In this document: piece after piece, positions 27,849-35,883 of the stretch
Layout of the letters: every line of letters starts with the position of its first letter
Position numbering within the stretch: position 1 is the first letter of the stretch
From: Candidatus Muiribacterium halophilum
GTDB taxonomy: Bacteria; Muiribacteriota; Muiribacteriia; Muiribacteriales; Muiribacteriaceae
NCBI GenBank assembly: GCA_023228995.1
Contig: JALOAD010000001.1
Location: forward strand, 1-64,000
DNA: 64,000 nucleotides
Direction of reading: 5' to 3'
Program-made: the position numbers and the translations under genes
Notes under the pieces: generated by a model
Database searches by the model: none
Told to the model about the DNA's origin: nothing
What the model saw: the letters and a program-made list of their open reading frames with translations, nothing else

Positions 27849-28229
27849 ATGAAAACAAAAAATAATTACAAAGGTTTTATATTTTTTACACTGCTTTTTA
27901 TTTCAGCTTCACTTGTAACAATGCTTTCAGGATTTAATTTTAATGCAGAAAATAACTTCAAAGTGTCTTTTGATGTAAAACCGCTTAACAATAGTTTTGT
28001 ATGTGAATTTAAAATTTCAGATATTAATACTGGAAAAATACTTAGTAATCCTAAATTAATTTGTAATAACGGACAAAAATCTACAATAAGTGTAAAAACA
28101 GATGAAGGTCTATCAATTCATGCCGATATTCTTGTTATGACAGATATAAATTCACTAAATTATTCAATTGCTTTAGTTAAAAAAAGTAAAGAAATATATA
28201 AACAAAATACATCAATTAATTTGAAATGA
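27849..28229 (+). CDS. Small exported protein, family unknown (trio member 1)
   Basis: 126 aa. An N-terminal hydrophobic segment (residues ~9-29, 'FIFFTLLFISASLVTMLSG') is a signal peptide or anchor. The rest is beta-rich: 'FKVSFDVKPLNNSFVCEFKI', 'ISDINTGKILSNPKLIC' and 'STISVKTDEGL', closing with 'LNYSIALVKKSKEIYKQN'. The first strands match those of the next gene ('FTVNIDVKRLNNIDFEVEFTF') and, more weakly, the one after it, so the three appear to be paralogues. CCGGAGGGATTTT precedes the ATG. Function unknown. The phrase 'GKILSNPKLICNNGQK' looks a little like a secretin-type segment, but this is not enough to assign it. Confidence 0.75.
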   Translation: MKTKNNYKGFIFFTLLFISASLVTMLSGFNFNAENNFKVSFDVKPLNNSFVCEFKISDINTGKILSNPKLICNNGQKSTISVKTDEGLSIHADILVMTDINSLNYSIALVKKSKEIYKQNTSINLK

Positions 28230-28332
28230 TAAAAAAAAGTATGAGAGCTGTATGTGAAGCGTATAAGAGCGTGAAAGAGTGAAGTGGTAAGATAGGAAAA
28301 GCTTTAAATCTATTTCACCATTTCGCAAAAAA

Positions 28333-28353
28333 ATGTTCATTGAACATTTTGCT
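28333..28353. repeat. Perfect hairpin AAAATGTTCAtTGAACATTTT
   Basis: An inverted repeat with 10-base arms and a one-base centre, between two of the trio genes. Variants of the same TGTTCA/TGAACA palindrome occur near 37812 and, with a 5-base loop, at 55735. It lies in a stretch (28230-28400) of purine-rich sequence and is probably part of the intergenic hairpin family rather than an operator. Confidence 0.5.
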
Positions 28354-28435
28354 TCGCCATCTCGCATAGTTTAAAGAACAGCGGTATAGAAGCATTTAAA
28401 TACTAAAATATAGTTACTTATTTTTTTAAATAATC

Positions 28436-28451
28436 CGATAAATATAGTATA
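28436..28451 (+). promoter_or_regulatory. Shared promoter-like box upstream of small gene 2
   Basis: Identical over 16 bases (CGATAAATATAGTATA) to 27805-27820 and at the same distance from its start codon. Both are also preceded by TTACTTA, so the two genes are probably co-regulated. Confidence 0.55.
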
Positions 28452-28479
28452 TAAATAATATAAATTGAGAGGGAAAAAA

Positions 28480-28869
28480 ATGAATCTTATTGCTAAACTA
28501 TCTAACTTTTTTATTTACCCAACAATTTCAAATTTCAGAAATGTAATTGATAAATCAGCTTGTATTGAAAATGCAAACGAGGTTGAAAGCCATCCTTTTA
28601 CAGTTAATATTGATGTAAAAAGATTAAACAATATCGATTTTGAAGTTGAATTCACATTTTACGATAATGTAGAAAAAGAAATAGTATGTTATCAAAAAAT
28701 GTTAATTAAAAAAGGCGAAATAACAGAAAATATCGGTGAGGGAAAATTAATTTCTTATACAGAAGCTAAAATATCAGATCGTGGTGAAAGGCTAATTTAT
28801 TCAACTTCAGTACATTTTGAAGAATATACATTATTTCACGAAAGAATGGCTGTTAAAATAGCTGCTTAA
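28480..28869 (+). CDS. Small protein, family unknown (trio member 2)
   Basis: 129 aa from the ATG at 28480, which follows GAGAGGG; an in-frame TTG 15 bp upstream is within that site and is rejected. There is no strong signal peptide: the N-terminus 'MNLIAKLSNFFIYPTISNF' is only mildly hydrophobic. The core repeats the trio pattern: 'FTVNIDVKRLNNIDFEVEFTF', a central Lys/Glu-rich strand, and a C-terminal pair 'ERLIYSTSVHFEEYTLFHER'. It may be the cytoplasmic counterpart of member 1. No enzyme motif. Confidence 0.72.
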   Translation: MNLIAKLSNFFIYPTISNFRNVIDKSACIENANEVESHPFTVNIDVKRLNNIDFEVEFTFYDNVEKEIVCYQKMLIKKGEITENIGEGKLISYTEAKISDRGERLIYSTSVHFEEYTLFHERMAVKIAA

Positions 28870-28881
28870 CCGAATTTTATT

Positions 28882-29259
28882 ATGAATATTAATATATTAA
28901 TTTATTTAATGACGCTTACAATACTTTATTATATGAAAAATCATTTTAATTCATTTAAAAAGTCTGGTTTTTCAACAGAAATTAATATTTCAACAGATTT
29001 ATTTGGTAAAAAAAACATTATTTTCAATATATTCGATGGTAATACAAAAATCACTACAATTTCAAAAAAAATAGTAAATAGCATTGAAAATGAATTTTTA
29101 ATTAATGAAGATTTTCTATTTTACATTAATTACAGAATATACAAAAATCGTCTTATATACACACTCACAATAAATAAAGATAATAAACAACTTTTTTCTG
29201 AAAAAGCTAAATATATACTAAATGACAATTGGGGTAATCCAGTAATTGAGATTTCTTAA
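28882..29259 (+). CDS. Small protein, family unknown (trio member 3)
   Basis: 125 aa. It starts with a hydrophobic stretch (INILIYLMTLTILYYM) that could anchor it to the membrane. The remainder follows the same beta layout as the two preceding genes: 'FSTEINISTDLFGKKNIIFN', then 'FLFYINYRIYKNRLIYTLTI' and a final 'EKAKYILNDNWGNPVIEIS'. It begins 12 bp after the stop of member 2, so it is probably in one transcript with it. There is no good ribosome binding site. Function unknown. Confidence 0.7.
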   Translation: MNINILIYLMTLTILYYMKNHFNSFKKSGFSTEINISTDLFGKKNIIFNIFDGNTKITTISKKIVNSIENEFLINEDFLFYINYRIYKNRLIYTLTINKDNKQLFSEKAKYILNDNWGNPVIEIS

Positions 29260-29324
29260 CAATTTATATTAAAAAAAGTTAGAGAGTTTAATCTTTTGTT
29301 TTTCCTCTTTCGCCACTTCACTCT

Positions 29325-29385
29325 TTCACCCCTTCACCACTTCACGCTCTCGCTCTCAACTCTCAACCCTTTCCCTATTGAACCT
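29325..29385. repeat. Pyrimidine-rich tract shared with 31787-31845
   Basis: A CT-rich stretch built of TTCACCACTTCACGC and CTCTCAACTCTCAACCC words. The same stretch, nearly base for base, lies after the second C25 peptidase gene, so it was duplicated with that gene or is a spread element. Related CT-rich words also occur at 34590-34620 and 57470-57500. Confidence 0.6.
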
Positions 29386-29396
29386 ATTTTAGATAA

Positions 29397-29428
29397 AAAA
29401 AAAGCCTGCATTTAGCAGGCTTTTTAAT
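29397..29428 (-). terminator. Terminator of C25 peptidase gene 1
   Basis: A 9-bp perfect stem AAAGCCTGC / GCAGGCTTT with a five-base loop ATTTA, with an A-run on the left (T-run on the minus strand). It lies directly after the stop codon of the minus-strand peptidase gene. Confidence 0.88.
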
Positions 29429-29446
29429 TTTATAAACTAAAACTGA

Positions 29447-31399
29447 TTATTTTTCAATTACAAGATCTACAACTGGAATTGCATTAAGACCAGTTACTGT
29501 TATCATAGTCTGACCTTCGTAAGGGATTTCTATTTCTCCTCTACTGTCAGTTTTTGCTGAATAAGTTCTTTCAACATTATTATCATAAGCAGTTACTGTA
29601 AGACCTTCTCTAACTTCACCATCTACTGCAACAAGAATTGTATTATCAACAATTATTGCTTCAGCACTGATTTTTTTAGGTTCTTCAGTTCTTAGTGAAA
29701 CTGTACCTTCACCAAAATAGATTTTCTGTTCAATTAATCTATTACCTTCAGATCTATCAGAAGCACCATACTGTTCAGCAACTTTTAAAAGACCATACAT
29801 ATTAACAACAGTAGCTATTGAATTTTTCTTTTCGCCAAGCTGATTATGTATAATTTCTGCCTGCCAAACACAAGGTGGAACCCATGCTTCATTAGTTGAA
29901 CCAGCAGCTATTCCAATTGCTCCAGCTGGTTTTTCAGGAGTACCTGTTCTCATCCAAGCTTCAGCAAAACATTCGTTTTTGTGAAGAGCACCATTAACAC
30001 AAGCAACATCCCATATAACAGGATATTTACCAGTATTATTTAGTTTGTTTGCATCACTTGTATTAAAACCAGAAGTTACCCAAGTATAATCTGAACCATG
30101 TCCAACATAGTTGATTATTGAAACTCCAGAATTAACCGCATTGAAAACAATGGATTTATCTGAAGAATAACCCTGAGTATTACCATAACTAGGTGCATAA
30201 CATTCCCAAGTTTTAGTAAAATCAAGTTTTTCTTTAAGACTTACATGTAATTCATTAACTCTATCATAATCTTTAGGATTTCCTTCATTTGAAGCAATAC
30301 CTAAAGCTTCTTTGTACCATCCACCCATTGCTGGATTGATTTCATATTCTAAAGTTTTGTTAACTTGAATTTGAACATCTTCAATATCTTTAGAAGATAA
30401 TCTTGATATAAAAGCATCAGGAATATTGTCATTTCCTGCAAGCTTCATATACATATTATCTGAATTAGCTCCTTCACATTTACCTTTCATTGTTGGAATA
30501 TGTTCGTATTCACCAACTAAAGTAACAAAACAAAGATCTCCATTGTCATATTTCTTTTGAAAGTATGCTTTTAGATCATTTGAATTAGAAGCAACTTCGC
30601 TATATTTAACCAATTCAACATCATAACCTGATTTCTTTTTCCAATCAGCTAAAGGTTTAGCAGCATTGTAAAATTCATCATAAGCAACGATAAGAAGATT
30701 TTTACTTTCGTTAGGAGCGTTAATTTCTCCGTTTCTAGTCATAAATGGTGAGCTATAGTTCATAAAAACATCACTATAGATTTTTTCGAAATCTGAGCTG
30801 ATATTTCCGCTAACTCTAACGCCCAATCCTCTGTTCACCTGAGATGTAACTTTAATTGAAAGATTATTATAAACTCTTAATTTGTTTTCTTTAGCGTTAT
30901 ACTGGAAAGGAGTTACTTCAACTCTTAAACCAGAAATATCTCTAAGAATAAAATTTTCAACATTAGATAGCATTTTGTCCTTTGAAGGATACCAACCATC
31001 TTTGTCATAAACTGGACCGAATTCATAAGGAACTTCTTCAGGATTAATATCTCTTGTTAAAGAACCTTTTGAAGGAATAATTGAAACATTTTCAATTTCA
31101 ATATATTCGCTATTTGCAATCTCAACATTAGCCATTCCCTGTGGAACAGCAAGAAAAGCTGAAACAGTTCTTAATTCTGGAGCTCCTTTTTCAAAAGTAA
31201 CTGCTGAATTATCAAGAACTATTTTGTTAAAAGTCTTTCCATCGATTTCTACTGTTTCAGATGTAAGACCGTCTGTACTGATAGCAATGTCTATCAGCAT
31301 GCTTCCTCTTTGCACATTCAATTCTTTAGTAACACTAGCTGCCATAGCAAACTGTGAGAAAAGAATTGAAACTGCAAGTAATAGAGTTAATTTTTTCAT
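29447..31399 (-). CDS. Secreted C25-family (gingipain-like) cysteine peptidase 1
   Basis: 650 aa from an ATG at 31399 that follows AAAGGAG; the frame runs 45 codons further upstream, but only the shorter form begins with a signal peptide (KKLTLLLAVSILFSQFAMA). Residues ~20-215 form a beta-rich propeptide-like region. The catalytic domain has the caspase/gingipain fold with the dyad in 'IINYVGHGSD' (His434) and 'VIWDVACVNGA' (Cys467). The last ~75 residues are an Ig-like domain ('ILVAVDGEVREGLTVTAYDN'). C25 enzymes are extracellular endopeptidases. There is no obvious type IX sorting domain. It is ~85 % identical by eye to the next gene, differing mainly by lacking a ~25-residue insertion before the catalytic histidine. 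Confidence 0.92.
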   Translation of the reverse strand: MKKLTLLLAVSILFSQFAMAASVTKELNVQRGSMLIDIAISTDGLTSETVEIDGKTFNKIVLDNSAVTFEKGAPELRTVSAFLAVPQGMANVEIANSEYIEIENVSIIPSKGSLTRDINPEEVPYEFGPVYDKDGWYPSKDKMLSNVENFILRDISGLRVEVTPFQYNAKENKLRVYNNLSIKVTSQVNRGLGVRVSGNISSDFEKIYSDVFMNYSSPFMTRNGEINAPNESKNLLIVAYDEFYNAAKPLADWKKKSGYDVELVKYSEVASNSNDLKAYFQKKYDNGDLCFVTLVGEYEHIPTMKGKCEGANSDNMYMKLAGNDNIPDAFISRLSSKDIEDVQIQVNKTLEYEINPAMGGWYKEALGIASNEGNPKDYDRVNELHVSLKEKLDFTKTWECYAPSYGNTQGYSSDKSIVFNAVNSGVSIINYVGHGSDYTWVTSGFNTSDANKLNNTGKYPVIWDVACVNGALHKNECFAEAWMRTGTPEKPAGAIGIAAGSTNEAWVPPCVWQAEIIHNQLGEKKNSIATVVNMYGLLKVAEQYGASDRSEGNRLIEQKIYFGEGTVSLRTEEPKKISAEAIIVDNTILVAVDGEVREGLTVTAYDNNVERTYSAKTDSRGEIEIPYEGQTMITVTGLNAIPVVDLVIEK

Positions 31400-31860
31400 A
31401 CTCCGTACTCCTTTAAAATTTTTTTGATATGAAATAATTATAAAACATTTTTTATCAAAATGGTAGGACTTTTTTTTTATTAAAAAATATACAGTAGAAG
31501 TATGTTCCAAAGAGTGTCTGCCGGTATCGTTCAATCCTAAAACTCTTTAACCTTAAAAACCAGCGAATAATAAAATAGATAATGCAGTTAGCACAAATTT
31601 ATCATTTTATGATAAATTTGCTAGTTAGCGACTACATTGTAGCCTAGTAAGCGGTTGAAAAAGCCAACCTAGTTAGCACAGCTAAAGCTGTTAGTTAGAA
31701 AACACAAAACAGATCCTGGCTCAGAATAGTACCGGGATGGAAAAAATAAATAAAGTTAGAGATTTTAATCTTTTGTTTTTCCTATTTCACCCCTTCACCA
31801 CTTCACGCTCTCGCTCTCAACTCTCAACCCTTTCCCTATTTAAGCGATTTTAGATAAAAA
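31400..31860. repeat. Intergenic region between the two C25 genes: hairpin array A and repeats
   Basis: 31587-31698 is hairpin array A: four inverted repeats separated by TAGTTAGC-like 8-mers. The stems are CAAATTTATCAT/ATGATAAATTTG (12 bp, perfect), GACTACA/TGTAGCC (one mismatch), GGTTG/CAACC and ACAGCT/AGCTGT. It is the reverse-complement homologue of the array at 38761. 31712-31739 is a CCCGG hairpin with one mutated arm. 31787-31845 is the CT-rich tract shared with 29325. No gene seen. Confidence 0.75.
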
Positions 31861-31890
31861 AAAAAGCCCGCATTTAGCAGGCTTTTTAAT
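31860..31890 (-). terminator. Terminator of C25 peptidase gene 2
   Basis: The same hairpin as at 29397, with one base change that leaves a mismatch in the stem (AAAGCCCGC / GCAGGCTTT), and flanking A and T runs. The matching terminators show that the duplication unit included 3' flanking sequence. Confidence 0.85.
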
Positions 31891-31908
31891 TTTATAACTT
31901 AAAACTTA

Positions 31909-33963
31909 TTATTTTTCAATTACAAGATCTACAACTGGAATTGCATTAAGACCAGTTACTGTTATCATTGTCTGACCTTCGTAAGGAATTTCTATCATTC
32001 CTCTAGTGTCAGTTTTTGCTGAATAAGTTCTTTCAACATTATTATCATAAGCAGTTACTGTAAGACCTTCTCTAACATCACCATCTACTGCAACAAGAAT
32101 TGTATTATCAACAATTATTGCTTCAGCATTGATTTTTTTAGGTTTTTCAGTTCTTAGTGAAACTGTACCTTCACCAAAATAGATTTTCTGTTCAATTAAT
32201 CTATTACCTTCAGATCTATCAGAAGCACCGTACATTTCAGCAACTTTTAAAAGACCATACATATTAACAACATTACCAATTGAATTTTTCTTTTCACCAA
32301 GCTGATTATGAATAATTTCTGCCTGCCAATCACAAGGTGGAACCCAAGCTTCATTAGTAGAACCAGCAACTATTCCAATTGCTCCAGCTGGTTTTTCAGG
32401 AGTACCTGTTCTCATCCAAGCTTCAGCAAAACATTCGTCTCTGTGAAGAGCACCATTAACACAAGCAACATCCCATATTATAGGATATTTACCAGTATTA
32501 TTTAGTTTATGTGCATCGCTTGTACTAAAACCAGAAGTTACCCAAGTATAATCTGAACCATGTCCAACATAATTGATTATTGAAACTCCAGAATTAACAG
32601 CATCAAAAATAACTGATTTATCAGATGTATTATTTGAAGAATCAAATCTTGCTGATTTAAACATCATAGGAGGCATAGTTCCAGGAACGCCAGGATATTC
32701 AGAATCCATAGAATTTTCATCTTTCCAATACCATCCGCCAGAACCAGCATCAGGAGCATAACATTCCCAAATTTTAGTAAATCCAAGCTTATTTTTAAGA
32801 CTTGTATGTAATTCATCAACTCTAATATAATCTTTAGGATTTCCTTCATTTGAAGCAATACCCAAAGCTTCAGTTGCCCAGCTACCATCAGCAGGGTTAA
32901 TTTCATATTCTAAAGTTTTATTAACTTGAATTTGAACATCTTCAATATTTTTAGCTGATAATCTTGATATAAAAGCATCAGGAATATTGTCATCTCCGGC
33001 AAGCTTCATATACATATTATCTGAATTAGCACCTTCGCATTTACCTTTCATGGTTGGAATATGTTCATATTCACCAACTAAAGTAACAAAACAAAGATCT
33101 CCATTATCATATTTCTTTTGAAAATATGCTTTTAGATCATTTGAATTAGAAGCAACTTCGCTATATTTAACCAATTCAACATCATAACCTGATTTCTTTT
33201 TCCAATCAGCTAAAGGTTTAGCAGCATTGTAAAATTCATCATAAGCAACGATAAGAAGATTTTTACTTTCATCAGGAGCATTAATTCTACCACTTCTAGT
33301 CATAAATGGTGAGCTATAATTCATAAAAACATCACCATAGATTTTTTCAAAATCTGAGCTGATATTTCCGCTAACTCTAACACCCATTCCTCTGTTAATC
33401 TGAGCAGAAACTTTAACAGCAAGATTTTTATAAATTCTTAATTTGTTTTCTTTAGCATTATACTGGAAAGGAGTTACTTCAACTCTCAAACCAGAAATAT
33501 CTCTAAGAATAAAACTTTCAACATTAGATAGCATTTTGTCTTTTGAAGGATACCAACCATCTTTGTCATAAGTAGGACCGAATTCATAAGGAACTTCTTG
33601 AGGATTAATATCTCTTGTTAAAGCACCCTTTGAAGGAATAATTGAAATATTTTCAATTTCAATATATTCGCTATCTGCAATCTCAACATTAGCCATTCCA
33701 TTTGGAACTGCAAGAAAAGCTGAAACAGTTCTTAATTCTGGAGCTCCTTTTTCAAAAGTAACTGCAGAATTTTCAAGTTCTAATGAAGTATAAATTTTAC
33801 CATCAATATCTTTTTTAACTGAAGTTAAACCTTCAGTATCAATATTGATGTCAATAATCATACTTCCGCTTCTTTCGACTCTAAGACTTTTTTGAACACC
33901 AGCTGCCATAGTAACCTGAGTCAAAAGAAAAACACACATGAGTAACAAAGTAATTTTTCTCAT
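31909..33963 (-). CDS. Secreted C25-family (gingipain-like) cysteine peptidase 2
   Basis: 684 aa. A signal peptide (RKITLLLMCVFLLTQVTMA) leads into the same domain order as the neighbouring paralogue: beta-rich propeptide region, caspase-like peptidase domain with 'IINYVGHGSD' and 'IIWDVACVNGA', and a C-terminal Ig-like domain ending 'IPVVDLVIEK'. It differs by an insertion rich in Gly, Trp, Met and Pro ('GSGGWYWKDENSMDSEYPG...') shortly before the catalytic His, on the surface near the active site, so specificity may differ. AAAAGGAGAGGTTT precedes the ATG. The pair is a tandem duplication with shared 3' flanks. Both catalytic residues are intact in each. Confidence 0.92.
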   Translation of the reverse strand: MRKITLLLMCVFLLTQVTMAAGVQKSLRVERSGSMIIDINIDTEGLTSVKKDIDGKIYTSLELENSAVTFEKGAPELRTVSAFLAVPNGMANVEIADSEYIEIENISIIPSKGALTRDINPQEVPYEFGPTYDKDGWYPSKDKMLSNVESFILRDISGLRVEVTPFQYNAKENKLRIYKNLAVKVSAQINRGMGVRVSGNISSDFEKIYGDVFMNYSSPFMTRSGRINAPDESKNLLIVAYDEFYNAAKPLADWKKKSGYDVELVKYSEVASNSNDLKAYFQKKYDNGDLCFVTLVGEYEHIPTMKGKCEGANSDNMYMKLAGDDNIPDAFISRLSAKNIEDVQIQVNKTLEYEINPADGSWATEALGIASNEGNPKDYIRVDELHTSLKNKLGFTKIWECYAPDAGSGGWYWKDENSMDSEYPGVPGTMPPMMFKSARFDSSNNTSDKSVIFDAVNSGVSIINYVGHGSDYTWVTSGFSTSDAHKLNNTGKYPIIWDVACVNGALHRDECFAEAWMRTGTPEKPAGAIGIVAGSTNEAWVPPCDWQAEIIHNQLGEKKNSIGNVVNMYGLLKVAEMYGASDRSEGNRLIEQKIYFGEGTVSLRTEKPKKINAEAIIVDNTILVAVDGDVREGLTVTAYDNNVERTYSAKTDTRGMIEIPYEGQTMITVTGLNAIPVVDLVIEK

Positions 33964-34642
33964 AAACCTCTCCTTTTTAAGTAATGAACTTAATTATAAT
34001 AGATTTTTACTGAAAATGTAAGGGTTTTTTTTTATTAAGTCCTCTGATTAATTATACTGAATTTTTGATTATTTAATCAGAAGACTCAATTACGAGAACT
34101 CGATATAAGTTTTTCAATTAAATTAAAGTATGAAGGATTTTCTTTAAACAAAAGCAAAAAAAAAAATCTACTCGGTAACTTGAGTGAACATTGCGAAGCA
34201 TAAAAAAAAAACAAAAACGAGATCCCGGCTCAAAAGCATACCGGGATGACAGCGTTAATGAAGCAATTAAAAATTAAAAATTAAAAATTGATAATATAAA
34301 GCAAGGAGAAATTTTTTGAATAATGAAATCAAAGAAAATTAATTAAGAGGAACTATGGAGACTGTTACGAAGTATGCAATATACGGATGTATTGCAAAGG
34401 CGAACATCGTAAGAGGGAATTTTACATGGAAGTTAAATTTCATGTGGTCCGATAAATTAATATTTCTTTGATGAAATAATAGGTAATTATAAAGCTAAAC
34501 AAGATCCCGGCTCAAAAGCATACCGGGATGACAGCGTTTACGCTATTCTCGTGTCCCAAACCCAGTGTTTCCCATTTCCCCACAACCCTCAACTCTCAAC
34601 CCTCAACTCTCAACCCCTTTAACCTTCTTCTAACCGCTTTTT
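33964..34642. repeat. Repeat-rich intergenic region (inverted modules)
   Basis: In order: a CTCTGATTAATT box (34042), a segment that is the inverted form of 66-190 (34085-34205), a CCCGG hairpin (34221-34252), an inverted module B (34286-34500), a second hairpin (34503-34532) and a CT-rich tract of CAACTCTCAACCC words (34585-34620). The order of modules is the mirror image of the left end of the window. The only frames present are shadows. Confidence 0.75.
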
Positions 34643-35872
34643 TTATGATTGATTTATCTCCATATCCATTGCAATTATATTATAATCTGAAAATGGAGTT
34701 AATGAGTTTTTAACACTTCCTTTAAAATCATCACCAAACATTTTATAAATATTAGAATTTAATTGTAATTCAGGTAATCTTCCGAGTATTTTGCCGTTTT
34801 CATATAAAAATGAAAGCTGTACTGGAGTTCCAAAACTACCTTCAGTTGTAAAATCTCCTCCACTTGCCATTAATACAACAATTGCTTTTTGTCCTTTTAG
34901 CATATCTTCAAGATTATTATGCGTAATCTCAACATCAAGATTACTTCTACCTAAAACCGGAACTGTATCATAAGCTGAAACTGCTGACCCTGTTAATTCA
35001 TATCCAAATTCTTTAGCTAATTGTTTATCTGATGATGGTGCTTTAAATATTCCATCTTTTATAAAATAGAATTTATTATTATTAAGTATTGTTCCTTCTG
35101 CATCAAAATAACTTAAATAATTATCATTACTTTCTCTATTATTTATGAGATTGAATTTTTCGTTAAATAATTTATCCCCTTGTTTTTTAGAAAAAATCGA
35201 TGTTTGAGTAGAATATTTTCTGCCTGATAATTCAAGATTAAACTTAGATAGAGTAGTTCCAGGTTCTAAAAAAATAACTGGCATTTTTTTTTCAAGTTTT
35301 ACTTTAAGAAGATTTCTATGCCATTCTAAAAATTTTTGAGAATAATCAAGCCATTCTTTTCTATTATATTTATGACTCATAAAACCAAAAAAACCATCAA
35401 AAAGACTTACAGATTCTTTTGTTTTATATAAAAGCCCAAATGACATATATTTACTTGTAAAATCCATTTTAGTATTTGAATTATTGGATAAATGTATTTT
35501 ATCTTCAATCAATGAAGCTTTATTTGAAAAAATAAAATCACTTCCAAATTTATTTAATTCTTTTAAAACTTCTTCAACTTCTTCGATAATATTATCAGGT
35601 TTAATAGGAAACTCGCCGATTTCAACTTTTTTATTGATATTTGAAGCAGATTCACATGGATATGAAATTTTATTCATAAGAGATTTAACTGCATTTTTTT
35701 CAGCAATTTCTTCTCCTAAATCCCCAATATAACCTGCAACACCAATATCACCTTCATTATACAATCTTATACCTGTTTTTTTAATTTCAGATTTTCTAAA
35801 AGAATCAACTTTTGAATTAGTTATATTAACTGTAAAACTAGTATTTTCCATTTTAAATTTTTCTCTAATCAT
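34643..35872 (-). CDS. tldE: TldE/PmbA-family metalloprotease subunit
   Basis: 409 aa. TldE (PmbA) pairs with TldD to form a heterodimeric zinc peptidase in which TldD carries the metal site. The C-terminal region has 'VLMASGGDFTTEGSFGTPVQ', the usual conserved stretch of this family, and 'FFIKDGIFKAPSSDKQLAKE'-like segments are as in TldE. TldD/E is known to degrade unfolded peptides and to remove leader peptides of some ribosomal peptides (microcin B17). The frame can be extended 31 codons into tldD, but GGGGAGAATTAT before 35872 marks the start, 11 bases after the tldD stop. PmbA proteins are often ~440 aa, so it is slightly short. Confidence 0.88.
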   Translation of the reverse strand: MIREKFKMENTSFTVNITNSKVDSFRKSEIKKTGIRLYNEGDIGVAGYIGDLGEEIAEKNAVKSLMNKISYPCESASNINKKVEIGEFPIKPDNIIEEVEEVLKELNKFGSDFIFSNKASLIEDKIHLSNNSNTKMDFTSKYMSFGLLYKTKESVSLFDGFFGFMSHKYNRKEWLDYSQKFLEWHRNLLKVKLEKKMPVIFLEPGTTLSKFNLELSGRKYSTQTSIFSKKQGDKLFNEKFNLINNRESNDNYLSYFDAEGTILNNNKFYFIKDGIFKAPSSDKQLAKEFGYELTGSAVSAYDTVPVLGRSNLDVEITHNNLEDMLKGQKAIVVLMASGGDFTTEGSFGTPVQLSFLYENGKILGRLPELQLNSNIYKMFGDDFKGSVKNSLTPFSDYNIIAMDMEINQS

Positions 35873-35883
35873 ATAATTCTCCC

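Noticed and set aside
31587-31698. CRISPR-like array of 8-mers with variable inserts
   Set aside because: Repeats are only 8 bp, the inserts are palindromes of uneven length, and there are no cas genes; treated as a hairpin array instead.
29447-33963. Type IX secretion substrates
   Set aside because: The C25 proteins end in an Ig-like domain, but I see no typical C-terminal sorting domain, and no Por/Gld genes are in the window.
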